From Atriophallophorus winterbourni (lineage: Eukaryota; Platyhelminthes; Trematoda; Plagiorchiida; Microphallidae), in assembly GCA_013407085.1 (NCBI GenBank), contig JACCGJ010023559.1, forward strand, positions 62,001-126,000: a stretch of 64,000 nucleotides of DNA, read 5' to 3'. How positions within the stretch are numbered: the stretch's first letter is position 1; each line of letters begins with the position of its first letter. This document shows positions 46,790-57,764 of this stretch, one piece after another. The position numbers and the translations under genes were made by a program. Below the pieces are notes generated by a model. That model was given only the letters and a program-made list of their open reading frames with translations. It had not been told where the DNA came from and did no database searches.

Positions 46790-48627
46790 AACCAATCATA
46801 GCAATCTTCAACTTGAAAGCCGGCCCCTTTAAACCCTATGTTAACCAATCATGCACTGACCGTTTCAAAGAATAACCCACGGCAATCTGAGAGTCCCTGA
46901 CGATAATATCTTCTAATGTGCCAGAAATCACGTCACCTTGTTTTAAAATTCGTCAGCAAGAAGACTTACAGCAATGGCAGACTTTATGCGACACCCTTCA
47001 AGTGCCTGTTTATACAGTATGCTTGGTACGTAACTTTCTGATGAAGCTGCCATTTGTGGCGTGTCTGCTCCACCCTAAAAAAACTATCCACACCTCATGC
47101 AAGTGATTTCTTTGCCTTGGAACTTGGCAAAAACTTATAGAAACTCACCAATCGTATAATCGTGTGAGCCAACCTATAAGATTCCATGGAACTGATGCAC
47201 CTTCTCCCATTGATCTGTTACTAACTAATGAAGGATTGATGATTAATGAATCGTACATTGAACCGCCCCTTGGAAGAAACGACCATCTAGTCTTGACGTG
47301 CTGCTATATTTTTTATGTAAGCCATCCAGCTCAAATGACTGTTAAATGCCGAACTATCACAAATTAGAATGCTTTTCGTGACATCGTGTCAGCAAACACT
47401 TTTGCTTTTCTGTTTAGCGACACTCCTATCGCGACCTGGTCCGAGTTCCTAACGAAGTGGCACTTGCTTTTGAGTCATTAGTCCGTGGTCAAAACGTTTA
47501 AACAGAAACCGAAACGTCACAATTCTTTTGTACATAGTAGAACTCGGAAGTGAATGTGCTATAGAAACGATGCATGGAATCGTTTCAAAGTGAGTCAATT
47601 GACGCCTGAATGGGAGTGATACCGGTAGTTGTGTAATTATTGTACTACACTGTTATGCTAAAGCAAGCTTTATCACCAGAATTCACTTGCAAACAAATTT
47701 CCGTATCACCAGAAGTTGCTATATAAGTATGTATGGTATGAAAGCACAAGCCTGATCCAGGCAAAGTGCCGCACAGTCAGAGACTGCACGTGGGCTAAGA
47801 TACTGTCAGGTTGCCCAGGCCTAGACAGATATGATGGGGGAAATAGAAATGGTAGTGAGACTCCAGCGTGTTTCAGCATGCAGCTCACTACCGTTGGCCA
47901 ATCAATTTATCACGATGTTAGCCGTACAGCACAGAAATGATGCACGATTGCAGATCTGTGCACAAGTATGTAAACGATCAGAAACAGGTTCGCACTCGTA
48001 TTCCCTAATTACAAACAGATAAAGGTTTGACTACGACTGTGAAAGATACAGCAAATGACTTGAGAGGGCATTACACACTAATCTTCCGGAACTCGTCACA
48101 GGCGTTACTCAGTTTTTTTCCCACCACATCTTCCTTTCCATATTTCTTAGGTTACATTTACTGCTGACCGAGTGTGAAACAAGATCATGCTACTTAGGAC
48201 GAATTAGTCTGCATGAATTGATCACCACTCGAAAGGCGCTACACGCACTCGCTGATATCCTTTGTGAACTACTGACCTTGTATATCCAGCGTTTATAAGA
48301 TACAGCTGATGTCCCAGATGACTAGAAGGAATGAATAATAACACCAATATTCAAAGAAGGGAACCGTAGTGACACAGGAAATTATCGAACAGACACACTA
48401 ACTCCTGTACTTTCCAAAATAATGGAGTTAATCATTGCAGAATATATAATGAATTCATTAGAACTTTCGGGCTTTCTTTCAAGCGAACAGCATGGATTTC
48501 GCCGATGCCATTCGTGCACCTCCAACTTACTTCTGGCCAGAGACAGTTGGACTAAATCAGTTAACGCTGTTTACGGTGTGAGAGTCATCTACTTAGACTT
48601 TTTCAAAGACTTTGACAGACTTCACTA
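46790..48627 (+). mobile_element. Family D CR1-like copy, 5' part, split by SINE and RTE insertions
   Basis: ORF1 traces come first (SKNNPRQSESLTIISSNVPE, then QQEDLQQWQTLCDTLQVPVY, first RRM-like domain). Near 47040 the sequence jumps to EN (RFHGTDAPSPIDLLLTNEGL, LGRNDHLVLTCCY), continues through the EN-RT linker (a SINE sits at 47734-47963), and the RT start (MELIIAEYIMN, QHGFRRCHSCTSNLLLARDS, VIYLDFFKDFDR as motif A). An RTE element then interrupts it; the copy resumes at 50922. Confidence 0.82.
47734..47963 (-). mobile_element. SINE copy with 9-base target-site duplication
   Basis: A 230-base unit bounded by AAGTATGTA (47725-47733 and 47964-47972). Removing it and one duplicate restores KYVNDQKQVR, the expected linker of the family D ORF2. 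On the minus strand the head has an A-box-like TGGCCAACGG (47900-47891) followed by a tRNA-like AGCTGCATGCTGAAACACG segment; a B box is not clear. This copy defines the element ends best. Confidence 0.9.
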
Positions 48628-49560
48628 CATCATCATCATCATCAAAGACAGCAATACAACGGTAGCACGTACCGAATGCTTAACTGCCATACAACCATGA
48701 AAAAGTAAAATCCTAAAAGATGGGGAAGGGTGAAACTTAATTTGCTACGGCTTCTATAGAAGAGTAAGCACAAACAAACTGGGGAGAGGTGCCTACACCT
48801 CGAATGGAAAATACATTCAAACAAGTTTCGTGAACGAGTAGAGCGACATCAGCACGGCAGCTTCTTGCGGCTTTCACTGTCATGCATCATAATAAGCTTT
48901 TCGCGTCACTTCGCGTGACAACATACAAGTTTAGGCAAACACTCGAAGTGCAAGACCGCCATTGAACACGGTTTCAGGACATATCCTGAAGCGTAACTAA
49001 CCATTGCGATATCTGATCGCGGGGACACCAGCCTGGAAGACGCGCTGCGCCTACTTTGGCAAGGTTACTAGTAAGGGTTTTTAACTGCCTGTGCCATGTG
49101 ACGGTTTCGCCACCCCGAGATTTACGCTAATCAGGATGTGGCGTCGCAAAAAGAATCTGTTTCGGAAGACGGTGGTTCGGCATCCGTAAAACGTGACCCA
49201 ACCAGCGTAGCCTATGCAGGTTGATCTGCTTCTCTATATCGACATTACTACCGAACAACTTATTTCGGAGAGCATCGGTGCGTATGCGATTGTAACAACT
49301 AACTCCTAGAATGCTGCGGAGACACCGGTTGTCAAATACTTGGAGACGCTGAATGTGTTCTTTACGTAAGGTTCAGGTTTCGCATCCATATAGTAACTCA
49401 GCCCGAACTGTCGCTTTATAGACTCTACCCTTGAGTAATAGAGGCGATCCTTTCTGGGTCCAGAGGTGACTTAGGTTGCGGAATGCTACGGTCGTATTAG
49501 AAATGCGTGCCGAGACCTCGTCATCTAACGATGCAGAATTATTGATACAACTACTGAGAT

Positions 49561-49670
49561 TTATTTATTATTATATTTGCACAATCTGATACAGATATAG
49601 TGCCGTTCAACATAAACAATGAGATGTACAAAGCGAGAAGGGGGGTACAAAGCGTTGTCATCGGCATCGT
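49561..49670 (-). mobile_element. 110-base truncated retroposon inside the RTE element
   Basis: Flanked by TGAGAT on both sides (49555-49560 and 49671-49676). On the minus strand it ends in AAATATAATAATAAATAAAT, an AAT-rich tail. It separates VDRFTYL from the expected NSASLDDEVSARI of the host element. The source element is not present elsewhere in the window. Confidence 0.75.
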
Positions 49671-49815
49671 TGAGATACGTAAAACGATCTACAATTTCAA
49701 GCGCCTGATTGTCAAGTAATAAAGTGCTGTTCCATATGTCGATGTCCTGCAGCTGAACACTACTTAGAGAGTGCAAAACGCATTCCAAATGCGGGCGCAA
49801 TAATAGATAGCTTGT

Positions 49816-50645
49816 TCAGTATGCCTGTGCATCTGTGTACGAGTCGAAGAGCAGAACTATATCATCAGCATAATCCAAGTCGAGAAGCTTGACGCCTGGC
49901 ATTATGTGAACTCCGAAAGCTGGGGCACCATCGTTGCACAACTCCATAATTGCATCAATTACAAAATTGAACAAAAACGGAGAAATCGGGCATCCTTGTC
50001 GGACGCCACTTGTTGTGTGGAATTTGGGTGAGACTTCGTTGTAAACCCTAACGCATCCGGATGTATGAGCATAAAGTGCACGTAGTATGTTGACATACTT
50101 TGCGGAACGCCTTTGCACAGCAAAGGTGTTAAACAGGACATTTCGATCGACTGAATCAAATGCTCCTTTGAAGTCTAAAAAGATGGCTATTGTCGGCTGT
50201 CGATAAGTGTGCCGCAGTTCTAAGATCCGTCGAAGAGTAAAAATGTGGTCGACACAGCCTCTGCCAGGCCGGAAGACAGCTTGCTGCTCTCGGATCTGTG
50301 ATTCCCTATGCGATGTTAATCTTCGAAGGCATATGGACGCTAATAATCTCGTAATGATGAGAGACTTATTCCACGATGATTAGAGCATGAGCTTCGCACA
50401 CCTTTTTTAAATATAGGTAAGATAACCGATTCGCCCCAACTTGGAGGGACGGATTCTGATAACCACACTTCACGGAGGAGATCGCCTAATGTGCTGATTA
50501 GGACTTGGCCACCTTCTTTGAACAAGACAGGTGGTATGTCATCGGGGCCAGCAGCTTTGAATCGTTTCATGGATTCGATACATTCTTTAATTTCTAAATC
50601 ATTAGGGGGATCTACGCTAACAGACCAAGGATCACACTGCTTCAA
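49816..50645 (-). pseudogene. Reverse transcriptase of the RTE-like element
   Basis: KRFKAAGPDDIPPVLFKEGG, VILPIFKKGVRSSCSNHRGI, FRPGRGCVDHIFTLRRILEL, motif A (IAIFLDFKGAFDSVDR), motif B (GVRQGCPISPFLFNFVIDAI) and motif C (LLDLDYADDIVLL) are all readable with their Asp residues. One frameshift lies near 50355 between GISL and IITRLLAS. The motif B and C wording is typical of the RTE clade, to which schistosome SR2 belongs. Confidence 0.85.
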
Positions 50646-50921
50646 TGAGGGAAAGATTTTGTTGCAGGCGACCAGCTGAATTGTTCTTCAAAATGTTCGG
50701 CCCAACGTGAGAGGCGGCGATTTTTATTAGTGATAAGAGTACCGTCTATTTCATCGATAGTCTCACTCACTCTTTTTTTCGTAGGCCCAGTCGATCGAAT
50801 AAGTTGGAAGAGTTTTCGCACGTTACCCGCATTATTTGCTATTTCCATTTCTTCGACCTTATTTAGCCAACACTTCACTACAAGGTACTTCATTACAAGC
50901 TACACAGTCTTGTAATTATCC

Positions 50922-51594
50922 CCCCACTCTTGACATGGATTGATTGATTTCTGAGCTCCAGAACTCTACGTGTACAAGTACGCGAGATGCCTTCCGAATC
51001 ATTCTCAGCTGAATGTGGTGTATCCCAAGAATCAGTTCTTGACCCACGCCTATTTCTTCTAATCATCAAAGACATAAGCAAAGGAATGAAATTACCATTC
51101 CTCATGTTCGCTGATGACATCAAAATATGGAGCGAGCTTTCGTGCCCTATCGAGATTACTGACTCGCAGTCCGATTTGGATTCACTTTACGCCTGGTCGG
51201 TCGAACCACTTGCCGTTTAATACGAAAAAATGCCGTGTACTTCGGATCCGAAAATACGGTAATCCCACCTATACCTAGGGCGATGCACCGCTTATCCTTA
51301 GCTCTCAAGAGAGAGACTCTAGCGAGTTGGTTCAGAATAGCCTAAGATGTTCTGCTCAATACATCACGACAGTCACTGCAGCGAATCTTAACGTTAATTT
51401 CTTCAAGCGTGCTTTCGGTAAATTTGACTAACGTTTGTTCCATTCCATTCAGAATGCGTACGTTCGACCATACTTGGAGTACGCTGTTTCCATTTGGAAG
51501 CCGTGGCTGAAACGCAAAGAACATGCACTTGAAATGCCTCAACGTCATGCCACAAAGCTAGTCAAAGGCTTTGAGTTTTATAGTCGCCTTCTAA
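50922..51594 (+). mobile_element. Family D CR1-like copy, 3' part
   Basis: Continues the RT after the RTE insertion: FLSSRTLRVQVRE, GVSQESVLDPRLFLLI (eroded motif B), LMFADDIKIWSELSCP (motif C), then the C-terminal domain (AYVRPYLEYAVSIWKPWLKR, RHATKLVKGFEFY). It stops abruptly at about 51594 where a family A copy begins; its 3' UTR is absent. Confidence 0.8.
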
Positions 51595-52644
51595 AACAAT
51601 GCACCCATGCTCTATTCTCCTTAACTGTCACTTAGTTGTAGTAAGGTACCTATTGACTGGGAAAGTGGATTAATCACTGATATACAAAAGCAGGAACCGA
51701 TTCAGTGTGTCTAACTACAGACCAGTCACATTGTTGCCAGTGGTTTCTAAACTTCGCAAACGAATGTAGCTGATGAACTTATCAAACATTTAAAACAAAA
51801 TAAGCTTCTTTCCATCGCACAGGCACGGATTTAGGAAAAGACAGTTCGCCTTGCAAATCTACTCATAACACCTGATAACTGGACTCGGGCTGTGGATAAT
51901 GGATATCCTATCTATGCTTGTTACTTGGATATGTCTAAAGCTTTGAGCGTGTTAAGCACAGCATACTGCTACAGAAATTGGAGCAGCTCGGGATGGGCGA
52001 CAGATTATTGGCCTGAAAACAGAATTACCTGACTGGCAGTGTTATCAGGGTTAGAGTTGATGGGGCACAATCCATACCAGTAGAAATTATAAGTGGCATA
52101 CCTCAAGTCTCAGTCCTGGGGAAAAATTCTTTCTGATGTATGCGAACGATATACCTGAAATCGTACGCAGTAAAGTCATTTTATTTGCGGATGACATCGA
52201 AGTTTGGACTAGCGGGCGCACCATAGAAGATTGCCAACTTCTACAAAAAGATCTCCATGCACTTAATACGCAGAACTTACGAAACTGCCTAACATTCAAT
52301 ATCCAAAAATGTAAACTGTTAAACTTCGGTAAATCCTTCGAAATCACATACTCTCTAGGATCTCAGCAACTTTCATGGGTTACGAAAGTGTAAGACCTGG
52401 GTGTGTGGATTAGTAGTAACCTGAGGTCCTCGCGACAGTGTTCAGTGGTATACAAAAAGTCCTGTCAAATCTTAGCACGGCTCAGAAGGATCTTCGGTAG
52501 TTTCATAAAGCAGGTATTCTCGCGGAAAACTAACACCTATACCCGGCTAACAATGGAGTAAGCTGTTCAAGCGTGATCTCTATGGTTACATAAGGACATG
52601 GCTTTGCTGCAACATGTATACCACCGCGATACAAAACTGGTGAC
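51595..52644 (+). mobile_element. Family A CR1-like copy, truncated at both ends
   Basis: Begins with the RT N-terminal region (the CATGCTCTATTCTC block shared with 33.25 kb), has frameshifted motifs A and B, motif C with one change after it (VILFADDIEVW), and PFNIQKCKLL-like and EKDLGVW-like sequence. It ends at AAAACTGGTGAC (52644), the same base position where the following segment, in opposite orientation, begins. Confidence 0.78.
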
Positions 52645-52663
52645 ACGACTACACAATTCTTGA

Positions 52664-52867
52664 TTACGTTTTTTTCACGCTTATATTCTTTGTGATACTG
52701 CACCATATCTTTTTCTCTTTCCACAGCGTTTCCCGTCCCAGCAAATATGGATCACATTTCCGTTCGACCACTTTGCTGAACTGCTGAAACTTCTTTAGAC
52801 CCAAAGTGCTAACTATCCTGTGGTTATTCCATTGAGCTTGTAGCTTTTTTCCACAATATACTATTGA
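52664..52867 (-). other. Unidentified 67-codon open frame in the family C extra segment
   Basis: The minus frame reads VYCGKKLQAQWNNHRIVSTL, LKKFQQFSKVVERKCDPYLL and WKEKKIWCSITKNI without a stop, while the two other copies have two stops in it. On the opposite strand the same bases look like a terminal exon: a TTTTTCTCTTTCCACAG acceptor followed by FPSQQIWITFPFDHFAELLK and a TAG. Only one reading can be real; a captured piece of a host transcript is possible. No family recognised. Confidence 0.3.
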
Positions 52868-53392
52868 CTATTGACCATTGAGCTCTCTCCAATTATTACG
52901 TAAACTACGAGCATTTGTGTACAGTACACTGGCATTTCTACGCTGCACACCTTTTAATCCAGTTTTACTCGGGGTCAGAACATTCTCGTTGATACTCCGC
53001 TTTTGAGACAGGAGAAGTGGATAACTGGTTGGACTGCGCATGCGAACGAGCATGTACCGGCCTAATGGCAGTTGGGCATAGATTTTCCGAATTCCGTTCG
53101 GATGTACAGAAATACCATAAAAGTGGATGTGGGAAACGCACGGCATTGCTCCAGTAATTAAGAGTGTGGAAAAATTCGATCGACGGAATCTCGACAGGCA
53201 CCAGACCCAGTTTATGATTCACTGGACTACACTTCGTGGTAATTAAACGGTAAATCAAAATGGAAACCAGTACTATATGCGAACCTGAAATAAAGCTAAG
53301 ACAATTATCATTGTCACAGGAGTCACGATGTTTATTTTGTCAAGATCAGAACAATTGGTGACGCTAATCAAAGGATGTGAACTCTTTTCTAG

Positions 53393-53494
53393 GCGCATGC
53401 GGATCCTGATCTTACTGTCCCTACCTGATGAGTGCAAACAGCACGAAACCGGTCGTGCGGTGTGAATGACGGAAAAGCATGCAAATGAATATTT
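53393..53494 (+). ncRNA. Hammerhead ribozyme repeat, copy 3, with target-site duplication
   Basis: A 102-base insertion flanked by TCTTTTCTAG (53383-53392 and 53495-53504). The other two copies of the host segment lack it, which defines the ends. It contains the same complete core (CTGATGA 53425-53431, GAAA 53445-53448, cleavage expected after C 53454); stem I has one mismatch (CCCTAC with GTGCGG). Outer GCATGC blocks are present. It has no coding capacity and must have been mobilised in trans. Confidence 0.9.
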
Positions 53495-53914
53495 TCTTTT
53501 CTAGGCTGTTATCTAGAAAACAGCGCTTGAAGGTCAAAAATTATATACACCGCTCAATAGTCACTAGTCAATAGTTCAGTTCAGTTCAGTTCAGTTTGCA
53601 CAGGACGATATGTGGCAGAGTCGCCAATCGAGCGTCCAGATTCCTTCCGGTGGTATTCCAATAGTATGCCAATAGTATATCGTGGTAAAAAAGCGACAAG
53701 CCTAAAAGAAAACCACAGGATGTTGTACATATGGATTCGAAAGTTCAGGGTTAAAATTAAGGTCCGAATGAAGTAAAACGTTGATATTGTAAGGGATGGG
53801 GATGCGAGCACCACAAAACTTTGGTTGATACTTTCAGTTGAAAGCAGTTTGTGCGCTGAAAATCGGAAAAAAGTGCAGTATCATAGAGTATACAAATTTA
53901 TAGCTTTTCAAACG

Positions 53915-56690
53915 TTATGAAGCAAATGAAAAAAAGTGCATATCTAAACGGTCTTTAAAACTGGAAAGGGAAGGGGCAGACACAACAAAAAGTGGTAGAT
54001 TGTTCCAGGTTTGTGCAACACGAACGGCAAAAAAGTGTTTACGACAGTCCAACCTGCTTTGTTGATGGGCAATTTTCAAATGATGCCCGCGCGTACGATT
54101 GTTGGTAGCAAGCACAACCAGTTCTTTACAGGGATGGCATTCTTCAGTGAGTATCATGTACACCAGTATCAAGTCGCCATGGATTCGACGGTACTTGGAT
54201 GAAAATAGGTTTAGTGCAGTGAGACGATCTTCGTAAGTATAACACTCGAGCCCCTTTACCAGTCTCGTGGCATGGCGTTGAGGCCGCTCAAGTACAAGTT
54301 CGTCACGCTTCAGCCACGGATGCCAGACGGAAACCGCATACTCCAAATGAGGGCGAACGTACGAATTTAGGAGGGCTGGAAAGAAGCGTATGTCAAACCG
54401 ACCGAGAGCTCGCTTCAGTAGACCAACGTTTCAATTCGCCACACGTGATGCCTTGATACATTGAGCCGAACATCCGAGGTCGTTCTGAACTAACACACCA
54501 AGGTCTCTCTCTTGTCGACTAGCGAGGAGCTGGACATCACCCAGGGTATAAATGGGGTTACCCTCTTTTCGGATGCGAAGTACACGACATTTTTCAGCAT
54601 TGAACGGTAAATGGTTCGCTACCGACCAGGCGTGAAGGGAATTTAAATCAGACTGCAACTCGCTAATAGCGTTTGGACAAGAAAGCTCGCGCCATATTTT
54701 GATGTCATCAGCAAACATTAGAAATGCGGATGTCACTTGTTTGCCGATGTCATTGACGAATAAAAGAAAAAGTCTTGGTCCAAGAACCGATCCTTGGGGT
54801 ACTCCACATTCAGTAGGGAAGGTCTCGGAAAGCGTCTCACGCACCCGCACACGAAGAGTCCTAGAGGACAGAAATGCAGCTATCCATGTCAAGAGTGGAG
54901 GGCCAATTCCAAGAGTACGTAGCTTATGAATAAGTACCGCGTGGTGAACTCTGTCAAAAGCCTTAGAGAAATCAAGGTAGATAACGTCCACTCCGTATCC
55001 ATGGTTGACTGATCTGGTCCAACTGTCTCTAGCTAGGAGTAAATTTGAAGTGCATGAATGACCACGGCGAAATCCATGCTGCTCATTAGTGATCAGACCC
55101 GAGAATTCGAATGCGCTCATTATATCTTCTGCAATGATCGACTCCATAATTTTGGACAGCACCGGAGTTAATGTAACTGGCCGATAATTCCCTGCGTCAC
55201 TGCGGTTACCTCCTTTGAATATTGGAGTTATTATTCCTTCCTTCCAACCGTCTGGCACTGCAACCGTGTCTAATAAGCGCTGAAAATACAACGCAAGATG
55301 TTCAGCAATGGCATCAGCGACTGCTTGTACCGCCTTTGGCGTGATTTGATCGATTCCTGCAGAAGAATTTGCACGAAGCAGCAATATCTGCTTTCTTACT
55401 CGGGTAGCAGTAAATGTAACCGATGAAATATGGAAGGGAAGATCAGGCTGCAAAAATAGCGGTAACTCTTTTGCCGAATTGCGGAAGATCGGCATGAAAT
55501 GCGCTCTCAAGGCATTTGCGGCCTCCTTCATACTTGTGGTCGGACCTCCATCAGTTTGTAGTGGCGGGATGCCAGAGCGAACCTGTTGCTGCTCGTTGAC
55601 ATACTTATATAGTGACTTTGGGTTACACGCAAACCGGTTTGCAAGGAAAGTCTGGTGGTGCAGCTTGTCTTGGCGTACCAGTGTAGTACAATAATTACGA
55701 AAATGCCGGTAGCACTCCCAATCGGATAGCAATTGACTCACTTTGAAGCGATTCCATGCAGCGTTTCTATAACACATCCATTTGCGTGTTCTACTGCGTA
55801 CGAAAGAATTGTGAGGTTTCGATTTTAAGGGAATTGTCTTAGCCACAGAAGAATGGCTCAGAAGCAAGTGCCATCTTGTTACAAATTCAGTCCAAGTCGC
55901 TGTAGGAGTGTCATTAAGCAAAAAATCAAAAGTGTTAGCTGACATGATGTCTCGAAAAGTATTATAATTTGTTACAGTCTTGATTTTAGCAGACGTTTGA
56001 ACTGGATAGCTCGCATAACAAGTGTAACAGAACGTTAGGACTACATGATCACTTTTTCCAAGCGGTGTCTCAATGTGTGTTTCTTCAATCATCAGCTCTT
56101 CATTGGTTAGCAGCAAATCCAGGAGAGAAGGTACATCTCCTCCACGGAATCTTGTAGGTTCGCGCACATAGTTATATAGCGGGTGGGTTGATATAAGTCC
56201 ATCAAGTTCCGTTGCAAAGAAATCACTTGCATGTATTGTTGATAAACTAGGCGAATTAAAGTCTCCCATCAGTAATACATGACTGTATTTTAAAGATAAA
56301 GCATGTCGCATGGACTCAATAAGTTTCCTATCAGCATCAGGATCGTTTTGCGGAGGGCGTAAACGACACCCAGGAGAACATAATCCTGCTTTTTGAGATG
56401 AATACGACACCGAAGTGAGTCTACAAGAGGTAAGCAGTGAGGAGATAGAGGTTCACAAATAAATGAGGATGCAAAATATAAGAGAACCCCGCCGCCTTTG
56501 GTTGGACGATCGTTACGAATGACTGACATTCCAGTGAGTGAAATTTCCGCGTCTGTTACAGAATCCGACAACCAAGTCTCCGTAATAGCAATGAGATCAA
56601 AGGGGTGAGAAGCATGCCGAGTACGCAATTCTGGGAGTTTGCTGATGAGACCTTGAGCGTTTGTGTATAAACAATTCAGACTTTCTCTTG
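53915..56690 (-). pseudogene. ORF2 (EN-RT) of family D, two lesions
   Basis: EN: NCLYTNAQGLISKLPEL, LIAITETWLSDS, KGGGVLLYF; a frameshift near 56350; then VLLMGDFNSPSL, SLLDLLLTNEE and GKSDHVVLTFCY. From 56410 the frame is open for 659 codons through the linker (SRTRKWMCY) and RT: AGIDQITPKAV, GNRSDAGNYRPVTLTPV, motif A (VIYLDFSKAFDRVHH), motif B (GVPQGSVLGPRLFLLF), motif C (LMFADDIKIW). A single TGA at 54431-54433 separates it from the in-frame C-terminal domain (RPHLEYAVSVWHPWLKR to 53915). All catalytic residues are retained. Confidence 0.88.
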
Positions 56691-56699
56691 AAAGACAGG

Positions 56700-57700
56700 G
56701 ATCCGCATCGTGGGAAATTATTGTGCCGACTCTGATGTAGTCGGCTGTTGGAGGTTTTTTGAGAATGGTGCAGATACGTCAGGAGAGGGGGGTACCGCTG
56801 TGTTTAGAGGATACTTGGGTTTTGGCTTGTCAGCAGCCGCTCGCAAGCGAATTTCAGCGGGGGCTGGGTGTTTTAATTGGTACCATTCCTGTAGAGCAGT
56901 GTGAACCATATTTTCTATTTCTCATATCTGTCTTCAGAATGAAAAGTAATTTTCAATATCCTTGGACCCTGGCCCATGTAACTGAGCGAATTCGGTAAGC
57001 GTTTGACGGCAGTAGTAAGAGTACCGGAAATTCTGCTTTGCGACTGAATAAAACGCCACTGATCACAGTCGTGGGTCGCAGATTTAGCGGCATCGTCATC
57101 GACGAGTTCCGGAACGCCATAGAGAAAGATACTTTCTTGTCACTTGCCTCTTTCCAATTATACGACGGCTGCTTTTTCAGTCAGCGTTCACTCCAAAGAA
57201 TGTCCGAATGTATACGAATTGCAGTTGACCCCCGGTTCAAGGTGTGAGCGGCAAGCAAGACATTTTCGATATTTTCCATTGCGTTGAGCGTTACTCTTAG
57301 CAGTCTCGGTTCGCCAAAATGAGGTGAGTTTGGGTAACATGACAAACGTACTAAACTTACTGGATCAGCAGACACGTGAAGGGTATCGCATAATGCACGC
57401 CATTGCTGTGTGTCAGCTTGCTGACGAGTTTAAAAGCAGGTAGACGTAGTTTTCGGCACATTAGAGCATATTATTGTCAATGAATCAGACTGACCAGGGA
57501 AATTCTTAGAAGCAACTGGCTTCCTAGTTGATGACATCACTTTAGTGAATTCCTCTGTAGAAAGAGGAACATCACTTTTGGTTGCTGGTGAGTTTCCTGC
57601 GACTAACGACGTGAATGTGGGAACGGGATGAGGTGCGATTTTTTCAATCTGCAACGGTTGAGAATTTGAAGAAGAAACATTTATTCCCTCTAATTGGCTC
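56700..57700 (-). pseudogene. ORF1 of family D, 5'-truncated
   Basis: Pieces in several frames: a Ser/Thr/Pro-rich linker (57654-57430), SLTIICSNVPKTT and VSLVRLSCYPNSPHFGEPRL, LLRVTLNAMENIENVLLAA (first RRM-like domain), then FLYGVPELVDDDAAKSATHD, CDQWRFIQSQ and GPRILKITFHSED (second), and a tail with PAPAEIRLRA. Same architecture as the ORF1 copies at 5.6-7.3 and 22.5-23.8 kb. The PHD-like finger is not present because of truncation. Confidence 0.75.
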
Positions 57701-57764
57701 AGTCACTTTTTAAGAAATGCTATTTTTTCGATTGTTGATCTAACAGTTTATGCAGATTGAAGAT

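Larger units (their letters stand above)
48628..50921 (-). mobile_element. RTE-like non-LTR element inserted in the family D copy
   Basis: Minus strand: an upstream segment with RTE linker features (50893-50642), RT from about 50645, a C-terminal region (LLLKGRVYKATVRAELLYGC, LHRLRWLGHVLRMPNHRLP, about 49420-49150) and a 3' end with a TGATGATGATGA tail at 48648-48628. It is inverted relative to the family D element: sequence before it ends at RT motif A and sequence after it resumes at LTWID-FLSSRTLRV, about 20 codons later. The EN domain is missing, so it is 5'-truncated. Confidence 0.82.
52645..53572 (-). mobile_element. 5' segment of family C (ORF2 start plus extra sequence)
   Basis: Minus strand: from 53572 a probable 5' UTR, then a frame with KTGLKGVQRRNASVLYTNAR, i.e. 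the start of a CR1-like ORF2 endonuclease, ending at about 52868. Beyond that about 225 bases (52868-52645) do not look like endonuclease. The same two-part segment occurs in both family C units at 59.16-59.97 and 61.02-61.83 kb, with the same end point. This copy carries a hammerhead repeat insertion. Confidence 0.7.
53574..57757 (-). mobile_element. Family D CR1-like element, nearly full length
   Basis: About 4.2 kb on the minus strand: most of ORF1 (57700-56700), ORF2 (about 56690-53915) with EN, RT and the C-terminal domain, and a 3' UTR ending in GTGCAAACTGAACTGAACTG, a (CTGAA)n tail at 53597-53576. It has few lesions compared with its neighbours: frameshifts in ORF1 and EN and one TGA late in ORF2. 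Only the ORF1 N-terminus and 5' UTR are missing. Confidence 0.88.

Noticed and set aside
48628..48648. Independent (CAT)n microsatellite
   Set aside because: It sits exactly at the 3' end of the RTE element and is best explained as its (TGA)n tail on the other strand.
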